DNA from: Synergistaceae bacterium
GTDB lineage: Bacteria > Synergistota > Synergistia > Synergistales > Aminobacteriaceae
NCBI GenBank assembly: GCA_018436725.1
Contig: JAHDKT010000037.1
Location: 28,673-92,672 of the forward strand
Length of the DNA: 64,000 nucleotides
Direction of reading: 5' to 3'
In this document: piece by piece, positions 45,760 to 64,000 of the stretch
How positions within the stretch are numbered: position 1 is the stretch's first letter
Layout: each line of letters begins with the position of its first letter
Translations under genes and position numbers: made by a program
Notes under the pieces: generated by a model
Database searches by the model: none
What the model saw: the letters and a program-made list of their open reading frames with translations, nothing else
What the model was told of the DNA's origin: nothing

Positions 45760-47709
45760 ATGAACGAGAAAAAGAGTTTCTACCTTACCACCCCGATTTA
45801 CTACGTCAACGACATCCCGCACATCGGCCATGCCTACACCACGATCGCCGCCGACGCGATGTGCAGGTACAAGCGGATGAAGGGATTCGACGTCCTCTTC
45901 CTCACCGGGACCGACGAGCACGGACAGAAGATCCAGCAGAGCGCCGCAGCCAAGGGGCTCACCCCGCGAGAACTCGCCGACCGGACCGTGCTCAACTTCC
46001 AGGACCTCTGGAAGGCGCTCGACATCTCCAACGACGACTTCATCCGCACCACCGAGGAGCGGCACTACAGGACGGTGCAGTCCATCTTCAAGAAGCTCCT
46101 CGACCAGGGCGACATCTATAAAGGGAAGTACGAAGGGTGGTACTGCGTCCCCTGCGAGACCTACGTTCCCGAGAGCAGCATGGGCGAGGAGAAGACCTGT
46201 CCCGACTGTAAACGCCCCCTCCAGATGATGGAGGAGGAGAGCTACTTCTTCCGCGCTTCCAAGTATGTCGACCAACTTTTGGCCTACTATGAAAAGAACC
46301 TGAAGGGCGTCATGCCCCGCAGCCGGTACAACGAGATCGTCAGCTTCCTCAAGGGAGGCGTGCGCGACCAGTCCATCTCCCGGACCACCTTGAAGTGGGG
46401 GATACCTGTGCCGGGCGACGACGCGCACGTGGTGTACGTCTGGTTCGACGCGCTGATCAACTACGTAACGGCATGCGGCTATCTCGACGACAGGAAGAAG
46501 TTCGACACGTTCTGGCCGGAGGTGCGCCACCTCGTCGGGAAGGACATCATCCGCTTCCACTGCGTCGTCTGGCCCATCATGCTCCTCGCGCTCGGCGTCA
46601 ACCCTCCCGTCTCGGTCTTCGCCCACGGATGGTGGACCGTCGAGGGGGAGAAGATGTCCAAATCGAAGGGGAACGTCGTGGATCCCTTCGAGATGGTGGA
46701 GCGCTACGGCGCCGACCCCTTCCGCTACTTCCTGCTCCGCGAGGTTCCCTTCGGCCTCGACGGCGATTTCTCCGAAAGCGCGATGGTGGGACGGATCAAC
46801 TCGGACCTTGCCAACGACCTGGGAAACCTGCTCAACCGGACTCTCCAGATGATCGACAACTTCTTCCAGGGGACGCTCCCCGCCTTCGGAACCGGGGGAG
46901 AGCGCGAGGAGGAGATCGAACAGAGAGCGAAAGCCGTGCTCCGAGAAGTTGACGAGAAGATAGAGGACTTCGCCTTCGACGACGCGCTGAAGTCCGTCTG
47001 GAGCTTCATCTCTCGGGGGAACAAGTACATCGACGAGACCATGCCGTGGAAGCTCGCCAAGGAGGGGAAGACCGAAGAGCTTTCCGTCGTGCTCAATACG
47101 CTCTACGACATACTCCGGCTGAGCGCCATGCTCGTCGCCCCATTCATCCCGGAGACCGCCTCCCGTATCTGGGAGCAGCTCGGGCAGAAGGGCGAGCCGG
47201 TTCACATGCGCTTCGACGGCTTTACGTGGGGAGAGCGGACCCCGGGCCTCACGGTGAAAAAGGGGAAGGTGCTCTTCCCGCGCATCGACCTCGACGAATG
47301 GAAGAAGGCAAGGGGGGTGAACGCTCCTGCCCCCGCGCCCGTTCCGGCGGCATCGGAGGCCCCGGAGATCGTCCACGAAGAGACGGTGCCTATCGACAGC
47401 TTCAGGGCGGTCGAATTGCGCGTCGCGCAGATCGTCGACGTGGAAGAAATACCGAAGTCGAAGAAGCTGTACAAACTGACCGTCGACCTGGGGTACGAGA
47501 CACGGACCATCGTCTCCGGTATCAAGGAGTTCTTCACGCCGAGCGAGCTGCTGCACAAGAAGATCGTGGTGGTGGTGAACCTCCAGCCCGCGAAGCTTTG
47601 CGGCGTGGAGAGCAACGGCATGCTGCTCGCCGCGGGCGACGGAAAGAAAACGACGCTATCGCTGCTCACCCCCGACAGGGATATACCTCTCGGAAGCCGC
47701 GTGAGCTAA
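45760..47709 (+). CDS. metG: Methionyl-tRNA synthetase with C-terminal tRNA-binding domain
   Basis: Charges tRNA-Met; 649 aa. The class I HIGH motif appears as HIGHAYTT (after YYVNDIP), the zinc knuckle has two C-x2-C pairs (CVPC and CPDC, near residues 127-150), and KMSKSKGN is the KMSKS loop. After the anticodon-binding helical domain and an Ala/Pro linker (about residues 525-545), a Trbp111/EMAP-like OB domain forms the C-terminus (VELRVAQIVDVEEIPKSKKLYKL in part). It has a GGAGG site. The 100-nt upstream gap shows no T-box: TGGTTCCGCC only superficially resembles the T-box sequence. Confidence 0.97.
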   Translation: MNEKKSFYLTTPIYYVNDIPHIGHAYTTIAADAMCRYKRMKGFDVLFLTGTDEHGQKIQQSAAAKGLTPRELADRTVLNFQDLWKALDISNDDFIRTTEERHYRTVQSIFKKLLDQGDIYKGKYEGWYCVPCETYVPESSMGEEKTCPDCKRPLQMMEEESYFFRASKYVDQLLAYYEKNLKGVMPRSRYNEIVSFLKGGVRDQSISRTTLKWGIPVPGDDAHVVYVWFDALINYVTACGYLDDRKKFDTFWPEVRHLVGKDIIRFHCVVWPIMLLALGVNPPVSVFAHGWWTVEGEKMSKSKGNVVDPFEMVERYGADPFRYFLLREVPFGLDGDFSESAMVGRINSDLANDLGNLLNRTLQMIDNFFQGTLPAFGTGGEREEEIEQRAKAVLREVDEKIEDFAFDDALKSVWSFISRGNKYIDETMPWKLAKEGKTEELSVVLNTLYDILRLSAMLVAPFIPETASRIWEQLGQKGEPVHMRFDGFTWGERTPGLTVKKGKVLFPRIDLDEWKKARGVNAPAPAPVPAASEAPEIVHEETVPIDSFRAVELRVAQIVDVEEIPKSKKLYKLTVDLGYETRTIVSGIKEFFTPSELLHKKIVVVVNLQPAKLCGVESNGMLLAAGDGKKTTLSLLTPDRDIPLGSRVS

Positions 47710-47764
47710 ACGCATGCGTCCGGAGGCTCCCGCGGCGGAGCGTTCCGGTTCCTGAACTACCGAC

Positions 47765-47798
47765 GGAGAGCCTCTCCGGAAAGCCGGGGAGGCTCTCC
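47765..47798 (+). terminator. Strong hairpin after metG
   Basis: GGAGAGCCTCTCCGG pairs with CCGGGGAGGCTCTCC around an AAAG loop: 15 bp with one G-U pair. Only weak T content follows, so it may be a partial terminator or an mRNA-stabilising 3' end. Confidence 0.65.
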
Positions 47799-47858
47799 GA
47801 TTCCTGTATCCGCGGCATGCCGCGAAACGAACGGACAGAGAAGACGAGGATGAAAAGG

Positions 47859-50901
<3,043 letters not shown>

Positions 50902-50929
50902 TTTTTTCAGGGGAAAATTCTTTTCGCTC

Positions 50930-50958
50930 TTGCCAAAGGCCTTTCCCCTTGCTACAAT
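50930..50958 (+). promoter_or_regulatory. Promoter of tRNA-Leu
   Basis: TTGCCA (50930-50935), 17-nt spacer, TACAAT (50953-50958) with TGc just upstream (extended -10). The start of transcription would be about 12 nt before the tRNA. Confidence 0.8.
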
Positions 50959-50976
50959 TACCCGCGTAGTTTTGAG

Positions 50977-51064
50977 GCCGGGGTGGCGGAATTGGTAGAC
51001 GCGCTAGATTCAGGTTCTAGTGGGCGTAAAGCCTGTCGGGGTTCGAGTCCCCGCTTCGGCACCA
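50977..51064 (+). tRNA. tRNA-Leu (anticodon CAG)
   Basis: An 88-nt class II tRNA with encoded CCA. The acceptor GCCGGGG pairs with CTTCGGC (two G-U pairs), the D-loop contains GGTAGAC, the anticodon stem CTAGA/TCTAG holds the loop TTCAGGT with CAG at 51011-51013, a long variable arm follows, and the T-loop is GGTTCGAGTCC. It decodes CUG. It has its own promoter upstream and a strong terminator 28 nt downstream. Confidence 0.97.
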
Positions 51065-51092
51065 TCAAAAATTTAAGGGCAACCTTTTCTTC

Positions 51093-51132
51093 AAAGGTCG
51101 TACTATGTCTGTTGACATAGTACGACCTTTTT
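51093..51132 (+). terminator. Terminator after tRNA-Leu, overlapping the rpoB promoter
   Basis: A perfect 17-bp stem, left arm 51093-51109 (AAAGGTCGTACTATGTC) and right arm 51114-51130, with a TGTT loop, then TT. The loop and right arm contain TTGACA (51112-51117). Confidence 0.93.
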
Positions 51133-51140
51133 GTTATCTT
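51112..51140 (+). promoter_or_regulatory. rpoBC promoter embedded in the tRNA terminator
   Basis: A perfect TTGACA (51112-51117), a 17-nt spacer, and TATCTT (51135-51140) with TGt immediately upstream. The spacer is the 3' arm and T-run of the tRNA-Leu terminator. The predicted start is near 51147, leaving a leader of about 50 nt before rpoB with an AGGGAGG site. Confidence 0.72.
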
Positions 51141-51195
51141 TACTCTTTGTCAGCACCAATTTCCCCATATTTTTTTCAGGGAGGTCAAAAGGTTC

Positions 51196-59795
<8,600 letters not shown>

Positions 59796-59848
59796 AGAGC
59801 TGAAGCTTCGTTCTGTGCGTCGTAGTCTGAAGTGAAGAGCAATACTCG

Positions 59849-59892
59849 AAAAGGCGGGAGAATTTTGTGCTTGACATCGCTCCCGCCTTTTT
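59849..59892 (+). terminator. Terminator after rpoC, overlapping the next promoter
   Basis: AAAAGGCGGGAG (59849-59860) pairs with CTCCCGCCTTTT (59880-59891), giving a 12-bp stem followed by T. The 19-nt loop contains a complete TTGACA. Confidence 0.85.
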
Positions 59893-59900
59893 GTTATTAT
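59871..59900 (+). promoter_or_regulatory. Promoter of the K-turn protein/str operon embedded in the rpoC terminator
   Basis: TTGACA (59871-59876) in the terminator loop, an 18-nt spacer, and TATTAT (59895-59900) preceded by TGt. The stretch from the stem end through the -10, CCTTTTTGTTAT, is identical to that upstream of rpoB. Confidence 0.72.
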
Positions 59901-59932
59901 TCCGTGGTGCTTTTGGCACGGGAGGGATTCTA

Positions 59933-60178
59933 TTGTCTTTGAACGAACTCGCGGTGCCGAACAGAGTGACGGGAGAGCGGCAGGTTCGGCGAATGCTGAA
60001 AGCCGGACGGTTGCGGAAACTTTTTCTCGCCGAGGATGCGGATCCGTCCGTTGTCAAAAACCTCGAAGAGGAAGCGCGGCGCTTGGAAATCCCCGTCGAG
60101 TTCGTCGAGAGCATGGTCCGGCTCGGAAGAGCCTGCGCCATAACTCGGGGTGCTTCGGCGGCGGGAATAACAGGATAG
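59933..60178 (+). CDS. rplGB: L7Ae-like K-turn RNA-binding protein (YbxF type)
   Basis: An 81-aa protein of the bacterial L7Ae/L30e family. [22 protein letters not shown] corresponds to the family's N-terminal helix region, [11 protein letters not shown] to the first strand and following loop, and [19 protein letters not shown] to the K-turn-contact end. Its position between rpoC and rpsL is the same as YbxF in Bacillus. TTG 59933 is chosen because GGGAGGG lies 6 nt before; the longer frame from 59867 would run through the terminator-promoter. Confidence 0.82.
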   Translation: MSLNELAVPNRVTGERQVRRMLKAGRLRKLFLAEDADPSVVKNLEEEARRLEIPVEFVESMVRLGRACAITRGASAAGITG

Positions 60179-60272
60179 ATGGACGGGGTGTCCGAAGACG
60201 GAGAAAAACCTTTTTCGGGAATCGAACGAACTTCGCCCAGAATACGAAGAACAGACGGAAGGAGGAAGTTGC

Positions 60273-60644
60273 GTGCCAACGATCAATCAGCTTATACGGC
60301 ATGGCCGGGAGGAGAAAAAGCGCAAGAGCGACTCGCCTGCGCTCCAGGGAAATCCCGCCCGCAGAGGGGTCTGCACACGGGTGTACACGGTAACCCCGAA
60401 AAAGCCCAACTCGGCTCTGCGGAAGGTCGCCCGAGTCCGCCTCACCAACGGTATCGAGGTTACCTCGTATATTCCGGGAATCGGCCACAATCTGCAGGAG
60501 CACTCTGTAGTGCTCGTTCGCGGTGGAAGAGTGAAAGACCTTCCCGGAGTGCGGTATCACATCATTCGGGGAACACTCGACTGTGGAGGCGTGGAGAATC
60601 GGAAGAGATCCCGCTCCAAGTACGGCGCCCGGAGACCCAAGTAG
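60273..60644 (+). CDS. rpsL: 30S ribosomal protein S12
   Basis: Decoding-centre protein, 123 aa. [11 protein letters not shown] (residues 41-51) and [13 protein letters not shown] keep the lysines associated with streptomycin sensitivity and the Asp that is methylthiolated in many bacteria. GTG start with GGAAGGAGGAAG. The 94-nt leader after the K-turn gene has no promoter that I recognise. Confidence 0.98.
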   Translation: MPTINQLIRHGREEKKRKSDSPALQGNPARRGVCTRVYTVTPKKPNSALRKVARVRLTNGIEVTSYIPGIGHNLQEHSVVLVRGGRVKDLPGVRYHIIRGTLDCGGVENRKRSRSKYGARRPK

Positions 60645-60689
60645 GGGTTCTCGGCGTGCTTTTCTGTTATTTTGAGGAGGGGTTGACCA

Positions 60690-61160
60690 ATGCCGCGTAA
60701 GGGGCATGTCAAGAAGCGTCAAGCAACGCCGGACACCAGGTTCGGCAGCCCCGCACTGGGCAAGTTCATCAACAGCCTGATGCGGAAGGGAAAAAAGAGC
60801 GTGGCGGAGCGTATCATGTATACCGCTCTCGATATCGCCGGAGAGAAGCTTCAGACGGAGCCTTTCGAAGTCTTCAAGAAGGCCATGGACAACGTCCGTC
60901 CGCTTGTCGAGGTTCGTCCCCGCCGCGTCGGCGGAGCCACGTACCAGGTCCCGGTGGAAGTTCCCGCGGAGAGAGCGCAGGTGCTCTCCATCCGCTGGAT
61001 TCTCAACTACGCCCGCGGCAAGAAGGGGATGCCCATGGCGGACAGGCTTGCCAGGGAGTTTATGGATGCCTGCAAAAACGAAGGCGCTTCCATCAAGAAG
61101 AAAGAAGATACGCACAAGATGGCGGAGGCCAACCGCGCATTCGCCCATTATCGCTGGTAG
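60690..61160 (+). CDS. rpsG: 30S ribosomal protein S7
   Basis: Primary 16S rRNA-binding protein that nucleates the 30S head; 156 aa. Typical start MPRKGHVKKRQATPDTRFGS (in part MPRKGHVKKR), then LINSLMRKGKKSVAE-like KFINSLMRKGKKSVAE, VRPRRVGGATYQVPVEV and the C-terminal EANRAFAHYRW. GAGGAGGGG site; 45 nt after rpsL. Confidence 0.98.
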   Translation: MPRKGHVKKRQATPDTRFGSPALGKFINSLMRKGKKSVAERIMYTALDIAGEKLQTEPFEVFKKAMDNVRPLVEVRPRRVGGATYQVPVEVPAERAQVLSIRWILNYARGKKGMPMADRLAREFMDACKNEGASIKKKEDTHKMAEANRAFAHYRW

Positions 61161-61227
61161 TTTTACAGTCAACGACGGAATCTCACAGATGCAGTGCTCT
61201 GCAGGAAACGAGGCTTGGTGGTAGGAA

Positions 61228-63291
61228 ATGCAAAAACTTGATATGAAGAGAATCCGCAACATTGGAATCGCCGCCCATATTGACGCGGGCAAGACGACGA
61301 CCACCGAGCGTATTCTTTTCTACACCGGAAAAAATTACAAAATGGGCGAAACGCACGAAGGCGCCGCCACCATGGACTATATGGATCAGGAGCGCGAGCG
61401 GGGGATCACCATCACCTCCGCTGCTACGACGTGCATGTGGCACGATCACTACATCAATATCATTGATACGCCCGGGCACGTGGATTTCACCGTCGAGGTC
61501 GAGCGTTCCATGAGGGTGCTCGACGGCGCCGTGGCCGTCTTCTGCGCTGTCGGAGGAGTCGAGCCGCAGTCCGAGACCGTCTGGCGTCAGGCGGACAAGT
61601 ATCATGTGCCGAGGGTTGCCTTCGTGAACAAGATGGATCGTGTCGGCGCCGATTTTGAGAACGTCGTCCGGGGCATCAAGGAAAAGCTTGGCGCCAAGCC
61701 GCTTCCCGTTCAAATCCCGATCGGCGTCGAGGACAGTTTTACAGGTATGGTCGACCTTGTGGGGCTTCGTGGGATCCAGTATACCGACGATCTGGGGACG
61801 GACCCCCATTTCGTGCCGATCCCCTCTGGAATGGTCGACGAAGTCAAGGCCGCCCGCGACTCCATGCTCGAACTTCTCTCCGATTACGACGAGGAGATCA
61901 TGGAGGCCTATCTCGACGGACGGGACGTCCCCGCCGAGACGATAAAGAAAGCTATCCGGGCGGGCACGGTCGCATTGAAGATCGTTCCTGTCATCTGCGG
62001 CTCCGCGTTCAAGAACAAGGGGGTTCAGTTTCTGCTCGACGCCGTCGTAGACTATCTTCCCAGCCCCGTGGATCTTCCTCCTATCAAGGGAGTGGAGCCC
62101 TCCACGGAGGAGGAGGTTCTGAGGCAGAGCAGTACCGAAGAGTCCTTTACCGCTCTTGCGTTCAAGATCGCCGTGGATCCTTTCGTGGGCCGTCTTGTCT
62201 TCACGCGCATCTATTCGGGCGTTCTCTCGAAGGGAACCCCCATCTACAACTCCAGCACCCGCAACCGCGAGCGCGTAGGCCGTATCCTGAGAATGCACGC
62301 CAACAAGCGCGAGGAGCTGGAAGAGGCCACGGCGGGCATGATCGTCGCCCTGCCGGGACTCAAGAGCACGAAGACGGGAGATACGCTCTGCGAGGAGGAC
62401 AAGCCGCTTCTTCTTGAGAAGCTCGTCTTCCCGGAACCCGTGATCCACCTCTCCGTAGAGCCTGCGACGAAGAACGACAAGATCAAGCTGACGAAGGGGC
62501 TTACCGCGCTTTCCGAAGAGGATCCGACGTTCAGGGCCTACACCGACGAGGAGACGTCCCAGACGATCATCTCCGGGATGGGAGAGCTTCACCTTGAGAT
62601 CATCGTCGACCGCCTGAAGAGAGAGTTCGGCGTCGACGTCAAGGTGGGCAGGCCGCAGGTTGCCTATCGCGAAGCCATCAAGAACGCGGCAAGGGCCGAG
62701 GGCAAATATGTCCGCCAGTCGGGCGGCCGCGGCCAGTACGGTCACGTGGTCTTCGAGATCGAGCCGCTCGAAGAGGGCAAGGGCTTCGAATTCGAGGACA
62801 AAATCGTAGGCGGCGTCGTTCCCAAGGAGTACATCAACGCTGTCGCCAAGGGACTTGAAGACGCTCTCAACAACGGCGTCCTCGGCGGATATCCCGTTAT
62901 CGGCGTCAAAGTCGCTCTCGTGGACGGAAGCTACCACGAAGTGGACAGCTCCGAAATGGCCTTCAAAATCGCCGCATCCATGGGATTCAAGGAAGCGATG
63001 CGAAAGGCCGGCCCTGTTCTGATGGAGCCCATAATGTCCGTCGAAGTCGTCACGCCCGAAGATTACGTGGGCGATGTTATCGGCGATCTCTCCTCCAGGA
63101 GAGGGCGTATCGAGGGCATGGACATGAGAATGAACACGAGAATAGTCCGCGCTTTTGTTCCCCTTGCCGAGATGTTCGGGTATTCGACCGATCTTCGGAG
63201 CAAGACGTCCGGACGAGCCGCGTACTCCATGCAGTTCCACCACTACGAGCCCGTGAGCGCGGACGTCGCTGAAAAGGTGCTCAAGGGCTAG
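61228..63291 (+). CDS. fusA: Elongation factor G
   Basis: Ribosomal translocase GTPase, 687 aa, full length. G1 is AHIDAGKTT, switch [12 protein letters not shown]4 NKMD in [12 protein letters not shown]. Domains II-V are complete: [20 protein letters not shown] in part, domain [14 protein letters not shown] with [12 protein letters not shown], and the end [17 protein letters not shown]. The second-copy/paralogue question cannot be answered within the window. The ribosome-binding site is modest. Confidence 0.98.
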   Translation: MQKLDMKRIRNIGIAAHIDAGKTTTTERILFYTGKNYKMGETHEGAATMDYMDQERERGITITSAATTCMWHDHYINIIDTPGHVDFTVEVERSMRVLDGAVAVFCAVGGVEPQSETVWRQADKYHVPRVAFVNKMDRVGADFENVVRGIKEKLGAKPLPVQIPIGVEDSFTGMVDLVGLRGIQYTDDLGTDPHFVPIPSGMVDEVKAARDSMLELLSDYDEEIMEAYLDGRDVPAETIKKAIRAGTVALKIVPVICGSAFKNKGVQFLLDAVVDYLPSPVDLPPIKGVEPSTEEEVLRQSSTEESFTALAFKIAVDPFVGRLVFTRIYSGVLSKGTPIYNSSTRNRERVGRILRMHANKREELEEATAGMIVALPGLKSTKTGDTLCEEDKPLLLEKLVFPEPVIHLSVEPATKNDKIKLTKGLTALSEEDPTFRAYTDEETSQTIISGMGELHLEIIVDRLKREFGVDVKVGRPQVAYREAIKNAARAEGKYVRQSGGRGQYGHVVFEIEPLEEGKGFEFEDKIVGGVVPKEYINAVAKGLEDALNNGVLGGYPVIGVKVALVDGSYHEVDSSEMAFKIAASMGFKEAMRKAGPVLMEPIMSVEVVTPEDYVGDVIGDLSSRRGRIEGMDMRMNTRIVRAFVPLAEMFGYSTDLRSKTSGRAAYSMQFHHYEPVSADVAEKVLKG

Positions 63292-63355
63292 GAACGCACA
63301 AGGTTACTCTGTTTTTTAAGTGTACTAATGATTTTTCCGAGGAGGGAATTGAACA

Positions 63356-64000
<645 letters not shown>

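Noticed and set aside
59867..59932. Longer N-terminus of the K-turn protein starting at 59867
   Set aside because: It would translate the terminator-promoter region, lacks a ribosome-binding site, and adds residues not found in the family; TTG 59933 has a strong site.

Overview
The window is 64 kb of GC-rich bacterial chromosome. Every gene I can support (53 protein genes including two edge-truncated ones, one gene remnant and one possible 29-codon leader ORF, plus one tRNA) lies on the + strand. It is housekeeping DNA: I see no rRNA, CRISPR array, insertion sequence, prophage or integrase. The gene set suggests an anaerobic or fermentative diderm with a rod-shape and Min system: Rex redox repressor, K+-type membrane pyrophosphatase, SecDF with YajC, MreBCD/PBP2/RodA, MinCDE and a periplasmic sugar-binding protein. 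The radC-mreBCD-min order, the radical SAM/DUF2344/RNase G trio, the DUF5752-TreT-OtsA cluster and the lineage-specific RpoC insertions fit best with Synergistota. That assignment is inference from gene content only. Deep Firmicutes (Negativicutes-like) is the main alternative.

Layout. 1-5.2 kb: a ribose/allose-type ABC sugar importer (ATPase truncated by the window edge, permease, binding protein), then a ROK sugar kinase, a GmhA-like SIS isomerase and a class I mannose-6-phosphate isomerase; together they look like hexose uptake feeding fructose-6-phosphate. 5.3-8.7 kb: guaA, an AI-2E-type permease and a MobB-like GTPase. 8.7-13.1 kb: hppA with a strong promoter and terminator, dnaG, and an S4-domain protein. 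13.2-18.5 kb: eno behind two hairpins, ridA, rex, yajC, secD, secF. 18.6-22.4 kb: trehalose module (DUF5752, treT, a broken otsB remnant, otsA). 22.6-28.7 kb: recJ (coupled to a tiny ORF), a long RelA/SpoT homologue, dtd, an MBL hydrolase, radC. 28.7-36 kb: cell-shape and division operon mreBCD-mrdA-minCDE-rodA. 36-50.9 kb: radical SAM/DUF2344/rng/smc/trmN6/rsmI/metG/tatD/tgt/sua5, largely overlapping and probably one or two long transcripts devoted to RNA and tRNA modification plus chromosome segregation. 51-64 kb: tRNA-Leu(CAG), rpoB, rpoC, a K-turn protein, rpsL, rpsG, fusA and the first half of tuf.

The most interesting non-obvious signals are: (1) two composite elements, before rpoB and before the rpoC-distal K-turn gene, in which a Rho-independent terminator carries the -35 box of the next promoter and its U-tract leads directly into an extended -10, sharing a 12-nt core; (2) two large RpoC insertions, one made of tandem copies of a native beta-rich motif; (3) an internally deleted and truncated trehalose-6-phosphate phosphatase remnant still in frame between treT and otsA; (4) an RSH enzyme with an intact HD hydrolase but a RelA-like acidic QFDD motif in its synthetase; (5) a tuf gene with near-exclusive GCG/ACG/GTG codon choice unlike its neighbours. 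I did not find a clearly new multi-gene system. The composite terminator-promoters are the best candidate for an undescribed regulatory arrangement.
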